A DNA stretch of 44,501 nucleotides from a virus. The stretch's first letter is position 1. Every line of letters begins with the position of its first letter. Under the pieces are notes generated by a model that ran no database searches, was not told where the DNA came from, and was given only the letters and a program-made list of their open reading frames with translations. A program made the position numbers and the translations under genes. Positions 33,775 to 42,274 of the stretch are shown here, one piece after another. The stretch lies in IMG/VR virus record IMGVR_UViG_3300020159_002519, positions 1-44,501 of that record, one strand, 5' to 3'.

Positions 33775-34554
33775 TTAGTAGCTTCGGAAATTGATCTTTC
33801 GGGTCATACCCTGCTGGCGGAGAACTTGGTCGAGGGCATGGTCTTTTGCCTCTTCGGCGCGATTCTCGATGAAGCCGAGCGTATTGACGTCGGCGTTGCC
33901 TTGCGCGCGGCTGTAGTCAGAGAAAGCACCCTGAGAGATGTAGTCGGAAAAGAGCCTCGGGATGACCACCTTAGTCCAATTAGGAGCAATGTCGGGAGGG
34001 GTCCCCGGGGCTGAAGGAGTCGTGCCGGTGTAGTTCCAGAAGTTTCCCTTGGTCGGGTATCCGTTGACCGGGATGATGGCAGAAGCTCCGTCTATGATGC
34101 CGGCAAGGCCGGGGCCCTCGTCGTAATAGACCTGAGCTCCCGTGCGGTAAGAGGTGTCAGCCTTCCAAGGGTCTCCAAATAGAACAGGAGCGTCCGGGCG
34201 ATGCTCGACCCAGACCTCGGAATCATTGTCGTTGGCTAGATAGAACCCATCATTAATGCCCTCAAAGTCCTTCTGAATGCCATGCGACGAGGCAAGTGGG
34301 TCCTTGGACCACACGCAGATAAGCTGACCAACGTCAGCAGGAGTGACTATCCTGCGACGCTCGGTCTCCACGACGACCGAACAGCGAGTGTATCGCTTAA
34401 GGTCGGGCCAATCATTGGATTCCCATATCTTCTGGATGCGCCTGCTGGCAAAATCCCGGATCATGGCGAACCTGTCCAGCGTCGTGAGATTCCTATCCAG
34501 CCCGCAAAATTGCAGGGCCGAATGGAGTATTTCGCTGAAGTTCGCAGACCGCAT
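33775..34554 (-). CDS. Head-tail adaptor-like protein with carbohydrate-binding-like insert, 259 aa
   Basis: Starts at 34554, overlapping the previous stop (TAATG). Residues 1-120 look like the adaptor proteins of podoviruses (P22 gp4 / T7 gp11 class): helices FSEILHSALQFCGLD and FASRRIQKIWESNDWPDL, then strands. The C-terminal helices (RAEEAKDHALDQVLRQQ) complete the fold. Between them, residues 128-197 (DPWKADTSYRTGAQVYYDEG to NFWNYTG and NWTKV) resemble a CBM5/12-like sugar-binding module. Its position two genes after the capsid gene block and before the fibre fits a connector ring protein. The module could decorate the neck and bind surface glycans. Confidence 0.65.
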   Translation of the reverse strand: MRSANFSEILHSALQFCGLDRNLTTLDRFAMIRDFASRRIQKIWESNDWPDLKRYTRCSVVVETERRRIVTPADVGQLICVWSKDPLASSHGIQKDFEGINDGFYLANDNDSEVWVEHRPDAPVLFGDPWKADTSYRTGAQVYYDEGPGLAGIIDGASAIIPVNGYPTKGNFWNYTGTTPSAPGTPPDIAPNWTKVVIPRLFSDYISQGAFSDYSRAQGNADVNTLGFIENRAEEAKDHALDQVLRQQGMTRKINFRSY

Positions 34555-35171
34555 TAGAATATCGAGTCGGTGCCGTCACCTCGGAATGCTCCACCCTTGG
34601 ATAGCATCATATACATTTCCTGAATCTCTTCGGGGGTCATGTCCGCGAAGCCCCTCCCTCTTGGCACTCCGCCCTGCATAGGAGGATACGGATATTCGGA
34701 CGCGCCTCCGAATGGAATCTGCGGGAGCATGCGCTGCCTAGGAGGCATCTGAGGCGTCATTGAAAAAGGCCTCTTGCGCATATCCCTGTTCAGCATGCCA
34801 TTTTCGTCAGGATACATTTGCTCAAGCTGCTGGCTCATCATGTGCTGCTCGCTGCCAAAGTCAGGGTAGTAATGGAACGGGGTCTGCACTTGATTCTGGG
34901 CCTGCGGATTGAGGCCCTGCATGCCTTGCCTAGGGAGTTGAGGCATTTGCGGCGCGAAGTTGCCGGCGGAATACTGAGTCATATCACGACCGCCCATGCC
35001 ACGGAGCTGATTCCTTTGGGCGTTTTCAGCGTTCCTTCGCGCGACTATGTCGGAGGCGCTTTCGTAGGCGTTCGGATTAATAGTCCGAGGATGATTGAGC
35101 TGGGCAGGGGGAGTCGGAGGAGTAGCGGGTGCGTTGCGCCTAGGCATCCTGCCTTCGTTGAATTGTTCCAT
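34554..35171 (-). CDS. Pro/Gln/Met-rich disordered protein, 205 aa
   Basis: Starts at 35171, 5 nt after the upstream stop, with CCACA before the ATG. The composition is strongly biased to Pro, Gln, Met, Asn and Arg (PAPATPPTPPAQ-like N-terminus; FAPQMPQLPRQGMQGLNPQ in the middle; MPPRQRMLPQIPFGG later), with aromatic residues scattered among prolines. Only one helix is likely, near the C-terminus (TPEEIQEMYMMLSKGG). It is probably intrinsically disordered. Position between a small capsid-adjacent gene and the adaptor suggests a virion or assembly component. No family is recognised and the function is unknown. Confidence 0.68.
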   Translation of the reverse strand: MEQFNEGRMPRRNAPATPPTPPAQLNHPRTINPNAYESASDIVARRNAENAQRNQLRGMGGRDMTQYSAGNFAPQMPQLPRQGMQGLNPQAQNQVQTPFHYYPDFGSEQHMMSQQLEQMYPDENGMLNRDMRKRPFSMTPQMPPRQRMLPQIPFGGASEYPYPPMQGGVPRGRGFADMTPEEIQEMYMMLSKGGAFRGDGTDSIF

Positions 35172-35176
35172 TGTGG

Positions 35177-35515
35177 TTAGAAAGGGAGGCCCGGAGCGAC
35201 GATCTGCGTCTTGGAGGCGACAGTCGGCTTAAACTCCGGGTTTTCTTGTAGGACGCGGTTCAAGAACTTCTTGTCGTTCCATATGTCCCGGCCGAACATA
35301 AACTTCATGTGCTGATAAAAGTCGATAGGGATACGGGCCTTCAGCTGGCCCAGACCCTCGGTAAAGTGGTGCTCATTTTTGTTGGTCTCGGCGATGAGCG
35401 TCCGAGCTGCCTCTGCTTGGACCTTACGGAGGTTCCACCCCGAGCGAAACTCCTCAAGCATCGGCTTAAGGAGGTCGCCCGGGATGGCTTCATGGATGGG
35501 CGGCAGCTCAGCCAT
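35177..35515 (-). CDS. Unknown small protein next to the capsid gene, 112 aa
   Basis: Starts at 35515, 12 nt after the MCP stop; a GAGG lies just 2 nt before the ATG, too close to be a good ribosome site. The product is helical and basic-acidic mixed, with an amphipathic helix LRKVQAEAARTLIAETNKNEHH, then RIPIDFYQHMKFMFGRDIWNDKKFLNRVLQ-like aromatic/basic residues. That second part resembles short DNA- or capsid-binding helices. The C-terminus (IVAPGLPF) is extended. Its location suggests a head completion or minor capsid role. No family is recognised. Confidence 0.68.
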   Translation of the reverse strand: MAELPPIHEAIPGDLLKPMLEEFRSGWNLRKVQAEAARTLIAETNKNEHHFTEGLGQLKARIPIDFYQHMKFMFGRDIWNDKKFLNRVLQENPEFKPTVASKTQIVAPGLPF

Positions 35516-35527
35516 GACCTCGTATGA

Positions 35528-36877
35528 TTAGGCGTCGTTAGCCTTGTAGTCGAACATGCCGAAGCACAGCGGGCTCTGGACGACCAGAGCAGCCATGGCT
35601 TCCATCATGCGACGGGGGCCGCCACCGTTTTCGGTGAGCTCGCGAACCTGAGCGATGTTTCCGCCGTAGCGGATTTCGAGGTATTCCCACGGGATGATGA
35701 ATCCCTTGGTCTTCGCGTTCTGCGCGTGGAGGTTGACGTGCCTCTTAGCGAGAGCTTCGGTAGCGTATTTGGCGCTGTTAGCTCCCGGGGTGACAGTCGG
35801 GACGTCGCCGACCCAAGTGACCTTGTTATCGACGAGGTTGGCAGCGATGCTGGTGTCGCCGTCATACACATGCCATTCGCCGTCGACGTCGCCGGAGACG
35901 AACTTGATGGTGTAGGGATTGACGCCGGCATGCAGGAACTGCGACGGGATCAGGGACAGGCGACCGAAGTCACCCTCGAAGACGTCGACGGAAGCCTTGA
36001 TGGTGTCCGCGTTGGCGTCGCGATTGGCCGTGATGTTGCCCGCGGCAGGAGCGCGCTGGGTGTAGACGAGGTTCGTGAACTGCCTCTTGAGGGAGGTGCC
36101 GACGACGGCCTCATGCGAACGGAACTGACCGGTCTGTTCGTAGACCGAGGTCATGACGTCCTGAACGTCGTTCTCAGAGAGATTATCGACAGTCAGGTTG
36201 GTTCCGACGATGGAGGTGGACGGGGTCAGGAAGTTCTCGTTGATGGAACGGATTTCCTGCCTGTAGTTGCCAGCGGAGCTGTTGGAGGCCTGAATGCCAT
36301 ACTTCAGCTGCGTATTGACAGTAGCGGAAGCGAGCTCGGGCTTGATCCACGCCGTGAGGCATCGGGTGCGATAGGGCAGGGTGCCGTTATCGAGAACCGG
36401 AAGGATATCAGACGTGAAGGTGAGCTCCATGGAGCGCTTCAGGTCAATGGTAGCCTTCGAGAGCTGACGAGAGAGCTCGTCCTTCACGCCCGCGATGTTA
36501 AGAACGTCCTGCGTCAGGTTGGAGACGTGGACAGCCCTGCGGAACATGTGGATGTTGTTCTCAACTTCAGTCCTGAAGCCGACAGTATACTGCTTGAACT
36601 CGCCGCCACCGAGGCCGGCGTTAGCACCGGTCAGGTTGTTCGGATCGACGTCCTTGCCGTCCACGATGCCGAGTTCCACGGAGGGCTCGGGATTGCGGTC
36701 GACCTGCCAGCGGAAGGTCGTGTTGCCGGGCTTAGAGCCACGCTTGGCCATCGAGGTGATGGGCGTGTCCTTGGCGTCGACGTTGAGGATGAGGTCGCTC
36801 AGTTCCTCGCGGATACCGATGCGAGCGCCGGGGAGGGGGCGCTGATTCTGAAAGTCCCTTTCGTAGAGATTGGCCAT
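35528..36877 (-). CDS. Major capsid protein, DUF5309/SU10-like HK97 fold
   Basis: The 449-aa product starts at 36877 after a 12-nt gap (CGACCAAACATC) without a Shine-Dalgarno site. The N-terminal region REELSDLILNVDAKDTPITS (about 24-43), then NTTFRWQVDR (53-62) and a long E-loop-like stretch with EFKQYTVGFRTEVENN, is the signature order of the DUF5309/SU10-type capsid family. The centre contains the backbone helix KDELSRQLSKATIDLKRSME, and later strands make the A-domain. Codons are mostly ATC, CGC and CGT, consistent with high expression. It follows a scaffold-like gene and precedes small head genes. It should build the icosahedral shell. Confidence 0.85.
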   Translation of the reverse strand: MANLYERDFQNQRPLPGARIGIREELSDLILNVDAKDTPITSMAKRGSKPGNTTFRWQVDRNPEPSVELGIVDGKDVDPNNLTGANAGLGGGEFKQYTVGFRTEVENNIHMFRRAVHVSNLTQDVLNIAGVKDELSRQLSKATIDLKRSMELTFTSDILPVLDNGTLPYRTRCLTAWIKPELASATVNTQLKYGIQASNSSAGNYRQEIRSINENFLTPSTSIVGTNLTVDNLSENDVQDVMTSVYEQTGQFRSHEAVVGTSLKRQFTNLVYTQRAPAAGNITANRDANADTIKASVDVFEGDFGRLSLIPSQFLHAGVNPYTIKFVSGDVDGEWHVYDGDTSIAANLVDNKVTWVGDVPTVTPGANSAKYATEALAKRHVNLHAQNAKTKGFIIPWEYLEIRYGGNIAQVRELTENGGGPRRMMEAMAALVVQSPLCFGMFDYKANDA

Positions 36878-36889
36878 GATGTTTGGTCG

Positions 36890-37843
36890 TTAGATGAACT
36901 TGTTCTTGAACACATCTGCCAGATCGTCGATCGACCCGCTTTTGCGGTAGCGCGACATGCTTGAGGCATACTCGACCGGGTCGCTTTTCTGCGGACGCGG
37001 CGAGGGCATGCTGCTCATGCTTGGTTGCACCGGAACTCTCTTTTGGGCGCTCTGGGCCATGGACTTCTGAGCCTTGTAGCTCGTCATTCCATTGACCATG
37101 TGGGCGGCGTATATTTCGTAGTCGGGGAACCTTTTGATCTCAGGGACTGCGTCGATAAAGGCTTTAACCTTGTTCGTCCGTTCATCCTTGTGGTCTGTGA
37201 GCCAGCTGAACTCGCTTCGGGCGAATTGCATGGCCTTGTTCTTCTCTTCTACATACGCCAGCTGCCTAGGAAGGTCTTCCTCTATCGCTTGGAGGGCCCT
37301 GACTTTCGCCTTGGCCATGTTCTCCTTTGACACAGGTTCTCCTTCTCCCTCTGGGTAGTATCCGTCCGGGTAGCGCTCGCAGAATAGTCGGATTTTTCGC
37401 TGCCTCTCAAACTCGGCCTGTATATCGGTAATGCTTTCAAGTTGCGCGAAATGATTTGGCAACTGAGCTTTCTCGACGGCCTTGGATCGCTTGAGTTCTG
37501 CGACTTCCTGTTCTAGCCTGCTAGCCTTTTCCTCGGCTTCCCGCCTTAGGGCCGTAAGTTTGGCGAGTCGCTTTTGAACGCCTTTGGTGGAGCGATCTTG
37601 GCTATCGTCATACTGTTGTTCGGCTTCTTCGGCTTCCGTGGTTGCCTCCGACATTTCTGCCTCGGGCGCTTCCGGCGATTCCACGCCGGTGGTTTGTTCT
37701 ATCTGGCCGCCAGACAGGACCCGGGAGAAGAAATCTTCCGGGCGTTCATTTTTGCTAGGTTCGGCTTGCCCAGCATTGGTCATGGGGGGATTAATCTCGT
37801 TCCCAAGTTCGAGATCAGCTTGTGGCTGTTGGTCGTTTTCCAT
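36890..37843 (-). CDS. Scaffolding-like protein, 317 aa
   Basis: Starts at 37843 after a 76-nt gap. Residues 1-85 are acidic and Pro/Glu/Gln-rich, about 88-122 form a coiled coil (KRLAKLTALRREAEEKASRL, EQEVAELKRS), then a middle domain follows with FCERYPDGYYP and an Ala/Lys helix. The C-terminal 30 residues are basic and helical (SRYRKSGSIDDLADVFKNKF), the arrangement used by phage scaffolds to grip the capsid protein. It lies immediately upstream of the MCP in the standard portal-scaffold-capsid order. No protease motif is visible in it. Confidence 0.78.
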   Translation of the reverse strand: MENDQQPQADLELGNEINPPMTNAGQAEPSKNERPEDFFSRVLSGGQIEQTTGVESPEAPEAEMSEATTEAEEAEQQYDDSQDRSTKGVQKRLAKLTALRREAEEKASRLEQEVAELKRSKAVEKAQLPNHFAQLESITDIQAEFERQRKIRLFCERYPDGYYPEGEGEPVSKENMAKAKVRALQAIEEDLPRQLAYVEEKNKAMQFARSEFSWLTDHKDERTNKVKAFIDAVPEIKRFPDYEIYAAHMVNGMTSYKAQKSMAQSAQKRVPVQPSMSSMPSPRPQKSDPVEYASSMSRYRKSGSIDDLADVFKNKFI

Positions 37844-37919
37844 ATAGATGGAGATCAGCGTTTAATGTCCGCAGAGACGTGAGGATTGATGGCCGGTGTA
37901 AGCGTCAAAGCAATACGCT
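37844..37919 (-). promoter_or_regulatory. Intergenic gap before the scaffold gene, possible promoter
   Basis: This 76-nt gap is the longest in the 39-kb late unit, where most junctions are under 15 nt. On the minus strand TTGACG (complement of 37903-37908) is a fair -35 element, but the sequence 17 nt further (TCCTCA) is a poor -10. It may hold an extra promoter for the head genes. No ORF is visible. Confidence 0.2.
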
Positions 37920-38186
37920 CTATTGCTGTCCGCTGGTTTGACCCGTTTTCGGCTTAAGCGCAGCGTCCCTTCTGTCCTGAAGGTGGACAAGCATCTCATT
38001 GAGAGCGTCCAGCCTTCCGGCCGAGTGAGTCCTAGCTTCTCCTGTGGTCGAAGGGGCCATCACTTTGGCCATTTCTATCTGGAGGGCGTAATCAATCACT
38101 ATCAGGACGGCCTTGAAGAGCTCGGTGGCGTTGGGGTCTGTGGCCCCGAAGGACTTGTGGACGTAGTTGTTTGATTCGGGGGTCAT
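37920..38186 (-). CDS. Unknown small protein between portal and scaffold, 88 aa
   Basis: Starts at 38186, three bases after the portal stop (TAACCCATG). It is helical, with a hydrophobic centre (TELFKAVLIVIDYALQIEMAKVM) flanked by acidic and Gly/Ser-rich ends, and a second helix LDALNEMLVHLQDRRDAALK. There is no signal peptide. In podovirus head clusters this position sometimes carries a small scaffold or head-assembly factor. I recognise no family. The following gap may contain a promoter. Confidence 0.7.
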   Translation of the reverse strand: MTPESNNYVHKSFGATDPNATELFKAVLIVIDYALQIEMAKVMAPSTTGEARTHSAGRLDALNEMLVHLQDRRDAALKPKTGQTSGQQ

Positions 38187-38189
38187 GGG

Positions 38190-40442
38190 TTAAATGCTCA
38201 TCTGGATGTTCGGCTGCTGGGTTTGAACTTGTGGAGCCGGCGCCTGACCTTGGGCGGCCGCGGCGGCCTCCTCCTCCTTGGCGGCGGCGAACTCTTCCTG
38301 AATCTTTTCAGAGGCAGGCGACACTCCCATCCTTCCGATCTGCTTGTTCTTCTCTTGATCGACGGAAAACTGAAGCTGCTTCATGTAGTTCTCCAGCAGT
38401 ATCTGGAATATCTTGTCGCCCTGAGCCGCTTGCTGGGCCTTCGGGTTCTTCGACAGGATTTCCTGCGCAAACTGAAGCTTGGAGCCGGCCTGCGGGTCGT
38501 TTTCGACATACATGGCTTCGTTTCCGAGCATCATGAGCGCGATATCGCTGGTGACGTCCTTGTAGAGCTTCTGAGAGGCGGTCGCCTTGTCGATGACGAG
38601 CTCGCGGGCCGCGTCCGGGCTTATGGACTCGATGACGAGCTTTACGAGCTTGTCGCGGTCGATGACGCCAGAGACGTCCAGAGGAACGACAGTTTCGACG
38701 ATGGACTTAAGCTTCTCCCTGACGAAGTCCGGGTCAGCGTCCCTGACGTCAAACCTAACATTCAGGTCATACTGTGAGTGAATATCTGACAACCCTTGTT
38801 TTAAGGGAGAGCCGGTTATCCTGACGACTTCCTCTTCTTCCATGTATTGGAGGCACAGAGAGAACATCTGGCTGAAGCAGCGCGTCCAGAACATGAGCCA
38901 ATTGTCGACCTGAAGTTGCTTCATCATCTGTATCTTGACGGGGTCGATGGGCTTTTCCCCGACTTGGAAGCCGAAGTAATTGCCGAGGTTCTTCTCGACC
39001 TGTTCGATGACTTGGAAGGCATACTCGGCCCTGCCGGCCGGGGGCTCGAGCCAAGTGTAGTCGTCCTTGTTCGTCACGGGCAGGACCTGTCCGGGCGCGA
39101 TCCTGTTAAGAGCTCCAATACGCTTGACCACCTTTACGGGAGGCAGCACTTCGATAGCCGTCCTGTCCCTTATTGCGTCATGCTGAGCTTTGACTTCCTC
39201 CTGTTCGGTCTTGCATATCTCAGGTATGCCGCGGGATTCCGTCACCTGTCGGCGAGAAGTCTCCATGCGGAGCTCGACGAACGGGTATTGGTTATGGGCG
39301 TAATTAAGAAGCTCCTGCTTCGCGTATAGCTCGCTGCCTACCTGAGGGCAAAATACAGTATAGTAGATCGCCGGGATGTTATCCTTGTCCAGCTGCCTGT
39401 AATAAGCCCACACAAGCTCGACCAGATTATCGCCTCGCTGGATGTTCGTATTGAGCATCGTCGTGGTCGGAACGAGGTTAGGGTCGTTGAAGTAGTAATG
39501 GTTGCCCATGGTCCGGCTTGCGCTCTCCACGAACTCCTTGCTCCAGCCTCCGACCTCAGCCATCGAGCGAAGCTCGACTTCGGTGACATACTGACGTCGG
39601 AATATCACGCGCGCCTTCTGAAGGTCGCTGGTTTCTGGCGGGAAGCACACCTCGTCGTAGGGCTTTAAGGCCGACACGATCGGGAGGTTTCTAGCAACAT
39701 AGGGCTCGTCGATGTATCCCTCGCCGGTCTCACGCATGGACTTTATGCACTTCCTGAGGTCAGGTTCGTTGACGTTAGGCAGCAGCGCGGTCATCAGCTG
39801 GACGGCGTAATCATCTTTTCCGGACTGAATCGCGGCCACAAGGTTGGCTATCATCGAGTCGCCGGCGTTCTGCATGCGGGCCTGCTCGGCGGCCATTGCG
39901 AGCTCCTCCAAGCTCACAGTCTGGGTTCGCTTGCCCATTTGCCTGTCCCAAGTGACCTGAACGACAGACCAGCCGTATTGGAGCATGTAGTCGGCGTGGA
40001 GCTCGGCTTCCTTGTGGAGCTCTAGCTTCATCTTGGTCTCGATGAGCCATCGCATAAGGTTAGTGGCGGAAGCTGCGGCCATCGTGTCGCCTATCTCGGT
40101 TCCTCCGACTTTGAGGGTGCAGGCCTTGAACGAGTGCATGAGCAGGGCCTTCTGCTCGCGAATCAGTCGATCCACCAGCCTGATTCGGACGTCAGATGCT
40201 CCCTCGAAAGGAAAAGCAGGGTCGCCATCCGGGCGGGCCCAGCTGTGCTTTTTCCCGTCGTCTGTTTGTCCCGGCCAGCGCGCAAGTCGGATATCGTCTG
40301 CATAATTCATCTTCGACACCATGGTGCCGTGGAAAGCCGAGCGCTGATACTCATTCAACAGGAACTGAATGTCAGGCACCCTGCTGTGGTAGGCGAGCTG
40401 GTCTCGCTGATTAGGGTGATTCTTGTATTTGATCGAGGCCAT
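38190..40442 (-). CDS. Portal protein, 750 aa
   Basis: Starts at 40442, overlapping the end of the HTH gene by 32 nt. Size and order (TerL, HTH, portal, scaffold, capsid) fit a podovirus portal. The N-terminus has PFEGASDVRIRLVDRLIREQ (about 78-97), a motif seen in portal proteins of this class. The stem/clip region is mixed alpha-beta with many aromatic residues; the crown-like C-terminus is long and helical, with an Ala/Gln/Glu-rich end (AKEEEAAAAAQGQAPAPQVQ). It forms the dodecameric DNA channel and docks TerL. The family call rests on length, motif and context, not on a search. Confidence 0.78.
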   Translation of the reverse strand: MASIKYKNHPNQRDQLAYHSRVPDIQFLLNEYQRSAFHGTMVSKMNYADDIRLARWPGQTDDGKKHSWARPDGDPAFPFEGASDVRIRLVDRLIREQKALLMHSFKACTLKVGGTEIGDTMAAASATNLMRWLIETKMKLELHKEAELHADYMLQYGWSVVQVTWDRQMGKRTQTVSLEELAMAAEQARMQNAGDSMIANLVAAIQSGKDDYAVQLMTALLPNVNEPDLRKCIKSMRETGEGYIDEPYVARNLPIVSALKPYDEVCFPPETSDLQKARVIFRRQYVTEVELRSMAEVGGWSKEFVESASRTMGNHYYFNDPNLVPTTTMLNTNIQRGDNLVELVWAYYRQLDKDNIPAIYYTVFCPQVGSELYAKQELLNYAHNQYPFVELRMETSRRQVTESRGIPEICKTEQEEVKAQHDAIRDRTAIEVLPPVKVVKRIGALNRIAPGQVLPVTNKDDYTWLEPPAGRAEYAFQVIEQVEKNLGNYFGFQVGEKPIDPVKIQMMKQLQVDNWLMFWTRCFSQMFSLCLQYMEEEEVVRITGSPLKQGLSDIHSQYDLNVRFDVRDADPDFVREKLKSIVETVVPLDVSGVIDRDKLVKLVIESISPDAARELVIDKATASQKLYKDVTSDIALMMLGNEAMYVENDPQAGSKLQFAQEILSKNPKAQQAAQGDKIFQILLENYMKQLQFSVDQEKNKQIGRMGVSPASEKIQEEFAAAKEEEAAAAAQGQAPAPQVQTQQPNIQMSI

Positions 40443-40629
40443 TGGTATTCTTGGTTATGTAATCGATAAGGTCGTCGCGGTAGAACATGAACTGACCGCC
40501 GTCGGTCTTGTAGGTTCGTATTGCATTGCGCCTCCTTAGGCGGAGGAGCGTGGATTTGCTGAGGTTGAAGACGTTGGACGCTTCAGCGAGACGGAGCAAA
40601 GGAGGGGTGTTGGCTGGTAGGTTGAGCAT
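40411..40629 (-). CDS. MerR/excisionase-like HTH protein, 72 aa
   Basis: Starts at 40629, four bases after the TerL stop (TAATCCCATG). Residues about 11-34 (LLRLAEASNVFNLSKSTLLRLRRR) form a winged-type helix-turn-helix of the MerR/excisionase (Xis, DUF helix_turn_helix_17) kind. The wing-like GGQFMFYRDDLIDYI follows. There is no integrase in the window, so a lysogeny role is not supported. Sitting inside the packaging cluster, it may regulate late genes or recognise packaging DNA. The stop lies 32 nt inside the portal gene. Confidence 0.75.
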   Translation of the reverse strand: MLNLPANTPPLLRLAEASNVFNLSKSTLLRLRRRNAIRTYKTDGGQFMFYRDDLIDYITKNTNGLDQIQESP

Positions 40630-40633
40630 GGGA

Positions 40634-42274
40634 TTAATAGCTTCCTCCGCCGACGGCCTTGAACGTCTTGTCGTCCGCGTATCCGGGTTGCATGACGGCG
40701 AGATACCTCATGCAGTCGACAGGGTCCTTGCTTGCGCCCTTCTCTCCATCTAGGCCGGTCCATTCACGAATGCACCAGATGGTGTTTATGCAGTCTTCGG
40801 AGATGTAAAGTTTAGGCTGGTTGACTGTGCTTATCGGGCTGTTCTGGTCGTAGGAGAACCAATCGTTCAGGATGCCTACGCCTTCTTCCAGCCTAAGCCC
40901 GGCCGCCGGCGTGAACCACATCGGGTTCGGCTCATCTTCCAAAAGCTGGATCAGCGTCACGCCGCCCTCCTTGTTGATGGCGGTAGAGTTTCCGGCGCGC
41001 GGGTCGATGTAGCGTTCAAAGAGTTCCTCATCCTTCTCAAGGGAACGGATGTGCTCCTTGATTTCTATCACACCCATGCCCGCCCCTTGCCTCTGGGCTG
41101 GTCCGGGCTTCCCGTCGGGCTTCTCGCCATTCAGCGCCCATTCGCCCATGCTTATGTCGGGCCACTCGCGATAGACGTATCGGTTGCCATCCTTGTCGAC
41201 CCGCATCCAGCACATGAACCAATTTCTAGCTCCGGCAGGATCGACGGCCATGTAGTTAGTCCCCTCCTTTGGTATCTTGTCGGCCGGTATTATGTTCGGC
41301 TCTCCGAATCGCGGGAACTGTGAGCCAGATAGGGACTCAGCCCACCCGTAAGCTCGTATCTTGACCTCGTAAGGTCCGCGCCCACGAAGGGCCAGCTTGA
41401 TCTGCTCGAACGGAGAGTAGCTATTGAGTATTGAGTGAAACCAGATGACACTTGCCGACCCCTTCAAGCATGACGCCGTGTAAGGCATGTGGCCTTTGGG
41501 TATGTTTGGGACGTTTTGAGTGTCCGGGAGCAAGTCCGCCTTCAGGGTCTTTTTGAAGCGGCAGCCGGAAACATACTCTTTTACGACCGGGGTGTATCCG
41601 GTGATAGGAGTGAAGGTGAGCAGCATTTTGCCAGACCTAGTCACCAAGCGATATCGCAGGGTTTCGACCCAATCAGGCGGAACAAGCTCGTCGCACCAAA
41701 TCATGTCAGGTTCGCCACCTTCGATGACCTTCTTCTCCTGACCATAGTTCATGAAGAAGCATTGCGACCGGTTTGGCAGAACGAACGTCGCGTCGGTAAA
41801 TCCATTCTTTTGTGAGTATTGGATATTCGTGACCTTGGTCTTCTTGGCGTTCTTGAACTCCGGAGGCATGTATTTCCAGATGACCGCTTGTTGCATCTGG
41901 ATCGAGGTCTGGGACGTCGTGTGCAGGCACCATATTCGCGAGTTCGGCCGACTGCATAGCAGCTGCATTATTCGCTTGGCCGCATACTCAGTTTTTCCAG
42001 CTCGATTTCCGCCCATGATGAGCAGCTCATTGCCGCCCATCAGCAGGCCATCTGCTTCGCGCCAATGGTCGGGCTCAAATCCGTGCCTGTAAGGGTCGGC
42101 AACCTCGGCCTTTATTTTTTCCTCACGGCGGCGGAGGACTTCAACGACTCCATCCGGGCCTATTTCGCGCGCTAGGTCTATCAGGTCATCCTTGGACGGG
42201 GTGTGGATGATGGGGTGCTTCGTCACCATCAGCGGGGCTTCCCGCGTCCCTATATTGACCTGATCGAAACTCAT
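40634..42274 (-). CDS. terL: Terminase large subunit
   Basis: The 546-aa product starts at 42274 inside an ATGA overlap. Walker A is GGNRAGKT at 88-95 and Walker B is MIWCDE at 191-196 with catalytic Glu196. The coupling motif is LLTFTPITG at 218-226. The C-terminal RNase H-like nuclease shows YMAVDPAG at 341-348 (Asp345), RYIDPRAG at 421-428 (Asp424) and DPVDCMRYL near 517-525 (Asp520), the usual acidic triad. It is the ATP-driven motor and nuclease that packages DNA into the prohead through the portal. No small subunit is adjacent; the candidate is the divergent gene at 44107. Confidence 0.95.
   Translation of the reverse strand: MSFDQVNIGTREAPLMVTKHPIIHTPSKDDLIDLAREIGPDGVVEVLRRREEKIKAEVADPYRHGFEPDHWREADGLLMGGNELLIMGGNRAGKTEYAAKRIMQLLCSRPNSRIWCLHTTSQTSIQMQQAVIWKYMPPEFKNAKKTKVTNIQYSQKNGFTDATFVLPNRSQCFFMNYGQEKKVIEGGEPDMIWCDELVPPDWVETLRYRLVTRSGKMLLTFTPITGYTPVVKEYVSGCRFKKTLKADLLPDTQNVPNIPKGHMPYTASCLKGSASVIWFHSILNSYSPFEQIKLALRGRGPYEVKIRAYGWAESLSGSQFPRFGEPNIIPADKIPKEGTNYMAVDPAGARNWFMCWMRVDKDGNRYVYREWPDISMGEWALNGEKPDGKPGPAQRQGAGMGVIEIKEHIRSLEKDEELFERYIDPRAGNSTAINKEGGVTLIQLLEDEPNPMWFTPAAGLRLEEGVGILNDWFSYDQNSPISTVNQPKLYISEDCINTIWCIREWTGLDGEKGASKDPVDCMRYLAVMQPGYADDKTFKAVGGGSY

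Noticed and set aside
40411-40629. Excisionase-like gene as a sign of a temperate phage
   Set aside because: No integrase, attachment site or repressor-type gene is visible in the window; such HTH folds are used for many purposes.
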